Shown here in pieces: positions 63,645 through 64,000 of a stretch of 64,000 nucleotides of DNA (its first letter is position 1; every line of letters begins with the position of its first letter). The translations under genes and the position numbers were made by a program. The DNA comes from Clostridium pasteurianum DSM 525 = ATCC 6013 (GTDB lineage Bacteria > Bacillota > Clostridia > Clostridiales > Clostridiaceae), in assembly GCF_000807255.1 (NCBI RefSeq), contig NZ_CP009268.1:4122384-4186383 (forward strand), in the 5' to 3' direction. The notes below the pieces were generated by a model. That model searched no databases and was not told the origin of the DNA. It saw only the letters and a program-made list of their open reading frames with translations.

Positions 63645-64000
63645 TTAAAATTCAGTATACCCACTTGGCATATCTCTTTTTGCCATGGTTATCGCTATAT
63701 CCTTTTCTATTCTTATTCCTTCATCACTTAAAACATTTACTACTGTCTTAAATGCCAATTCTGGATAGTTATTTGTTTTACTTAAATGTCCTAGAATAAT
63801 TTTCTTCTTCTTATAGCCACCTATTATATCCATAATAGCTTTACCGCAATCTTCATTAGATAAATGCCCAACATTACTAAGTATTCTTCTTTTTAAACTA
63901 TATGGATAGGGTCCAAATTTCAACATCTCCACATCATGATTGCTCTCTAGAAGTATCACATCAGCATCTGCAAGCTGTTCTTTAATCTGATCAGAAAAAT
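63645..64000 (-). CDS. Metallo-beta-lactamase-fold hydrolase (WalJ/YycJ-like), C-terminal part
   Basis: Partial gene running off the right edge. The visible end reads DQIKEQLADADVILLESNHD, VEMLKFGPYPYSLKRRILS, GHLSNEDCGKAI and LGHLSKTNNYPELAF, which matches the C-terminal half of WalJ/YycJ-type exonuclease-like hydrolases (ESNHD and GHLS motifs with metal-binding His/Asp). The start lies outside the window. An apparent start at 63959 is an internal Val codon. Confidence 0.85.
   Translation of the reverse strand, partial: FSDQIKEQLADADVILLESNHDVEMLKFGPYPYSLKRRILSNVGHLSNEDCGKAIMDIIGGYKKKKIILGHLSKTNNYPELAFKTVVNVLSDEGIRIEKDIAITMAKRDMPSGYTEF

Noticed and set aside
1-64000. CRISPR array, tRNA or rRNA genes
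   Set aside because: No regularly spaced direct repeats with unique spacers, no cloverleaf-like GGTTCGAATCC blocks and no rRNA-like conserved stretches were noticed; a tRNA/CRISPR scan would be decisive.

Overview
The window looks like a chromosome segment of a low-GC, spore-forming Clostridium (sensu stricto). Support includes strongly AT-rich DNA, PolC, a LysM-GH18 cortex-lytic-type enzyme, a GerMN lipoprotein, several Firmicute-type two-component/ABC modules, two Mop molybdopterin-binding proteins like those known from C. pasteurianum, and a 4-aminobutyrate to 4-hydroxybutyrate gene set whose dehydrogenase resembles my memory of the C. kluyveri enzyme. The species cannot be fixed by reading alone.

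Layout. 1-2.5 kb: IS110-family transposase, a MarR regulator with a perfect 42-bp palindromic operator, and a decayed FtsX-type permease. 2.5-7.6 kb: a LiaSR-like two-component system with an ABC-2 exporter. 7.9-8.7 kb: tandem mop genes. 9-14.1 kb: an FtsX-type ABC transporter with its own VanSR/BceSR-like two-component system. 14.1-21.1 kb: a nest of three mobile elements in front of that response regulator. Group II intron A carries group II intron B inside its reverse-transcriptase gene, and a 3,252-bp DDE/AAA transposon sits inside the reverse-transcriptase gene of B. 21.3-28.1 kb: an MFS exporter, a 159-bp MITE-like repeat, a chimeric winged-helix ORF, a broken DrrAB-type exporter, a 2-hydroxyacid dehydrogenase and a PadR-DUF1700-DUF4097 operon. 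28.4-31.2 kb: a pair of nitrogenase-like (NifD/NifK-fold) proteins with no adjacent reductase. 31.4-33.6 kb: small metabolic and peroxide-defence genes. 33.9-37.8 kb: a GABA catabolic cluster (frameshifted transaminase, 4-hydroxybutyrate dehydrogenase, divergent PucR regulator) flanked by ~49-bp direct repeats. 38.1-39.5 kb: a lysine riboswitch controlling asd. 39.7-43.3 kb: a two-component system with a lipoprotein. 43.4-64 kb: the second MITE copy, a MarR/flavodoxin-fold pair, a short UvrC-like nuclease, a CorC/HlyC-type membrane protein, a Gfo/Idh/MocA oxidoreductase, a fructose PTS, the 5-oxoprolinase operon pxpABC, a SleL-type enzyme, polC, rlmH, an aminotransferase and small metal-binding proteins, ending in a partial metallo-hydrolase.

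The points most worth a second look are: (i) the three-level nest, whose bookkeeping closes exactly (removing each insert restores reading frames of 429 and 430 codons and introns of ~1.9 kb); (ii) its position between a promoter and the start codon of a response regulator, where splicing would assemble a Shine-Dalgarno sequence; (iii) the nitrogenase-like pair, which keeps P-cluster-type cysteines and a Cys275-like ligand but lacks the counterparts of His442, His195 and Gln191 of NifD; (iv) the 159-bp repeat family with paired (compensatory) changes. Several intergenic stretches hold recognisable gene remnants, so the region has a history of gene decay. No tRNA, rRNA or CRISPR array was recognised.
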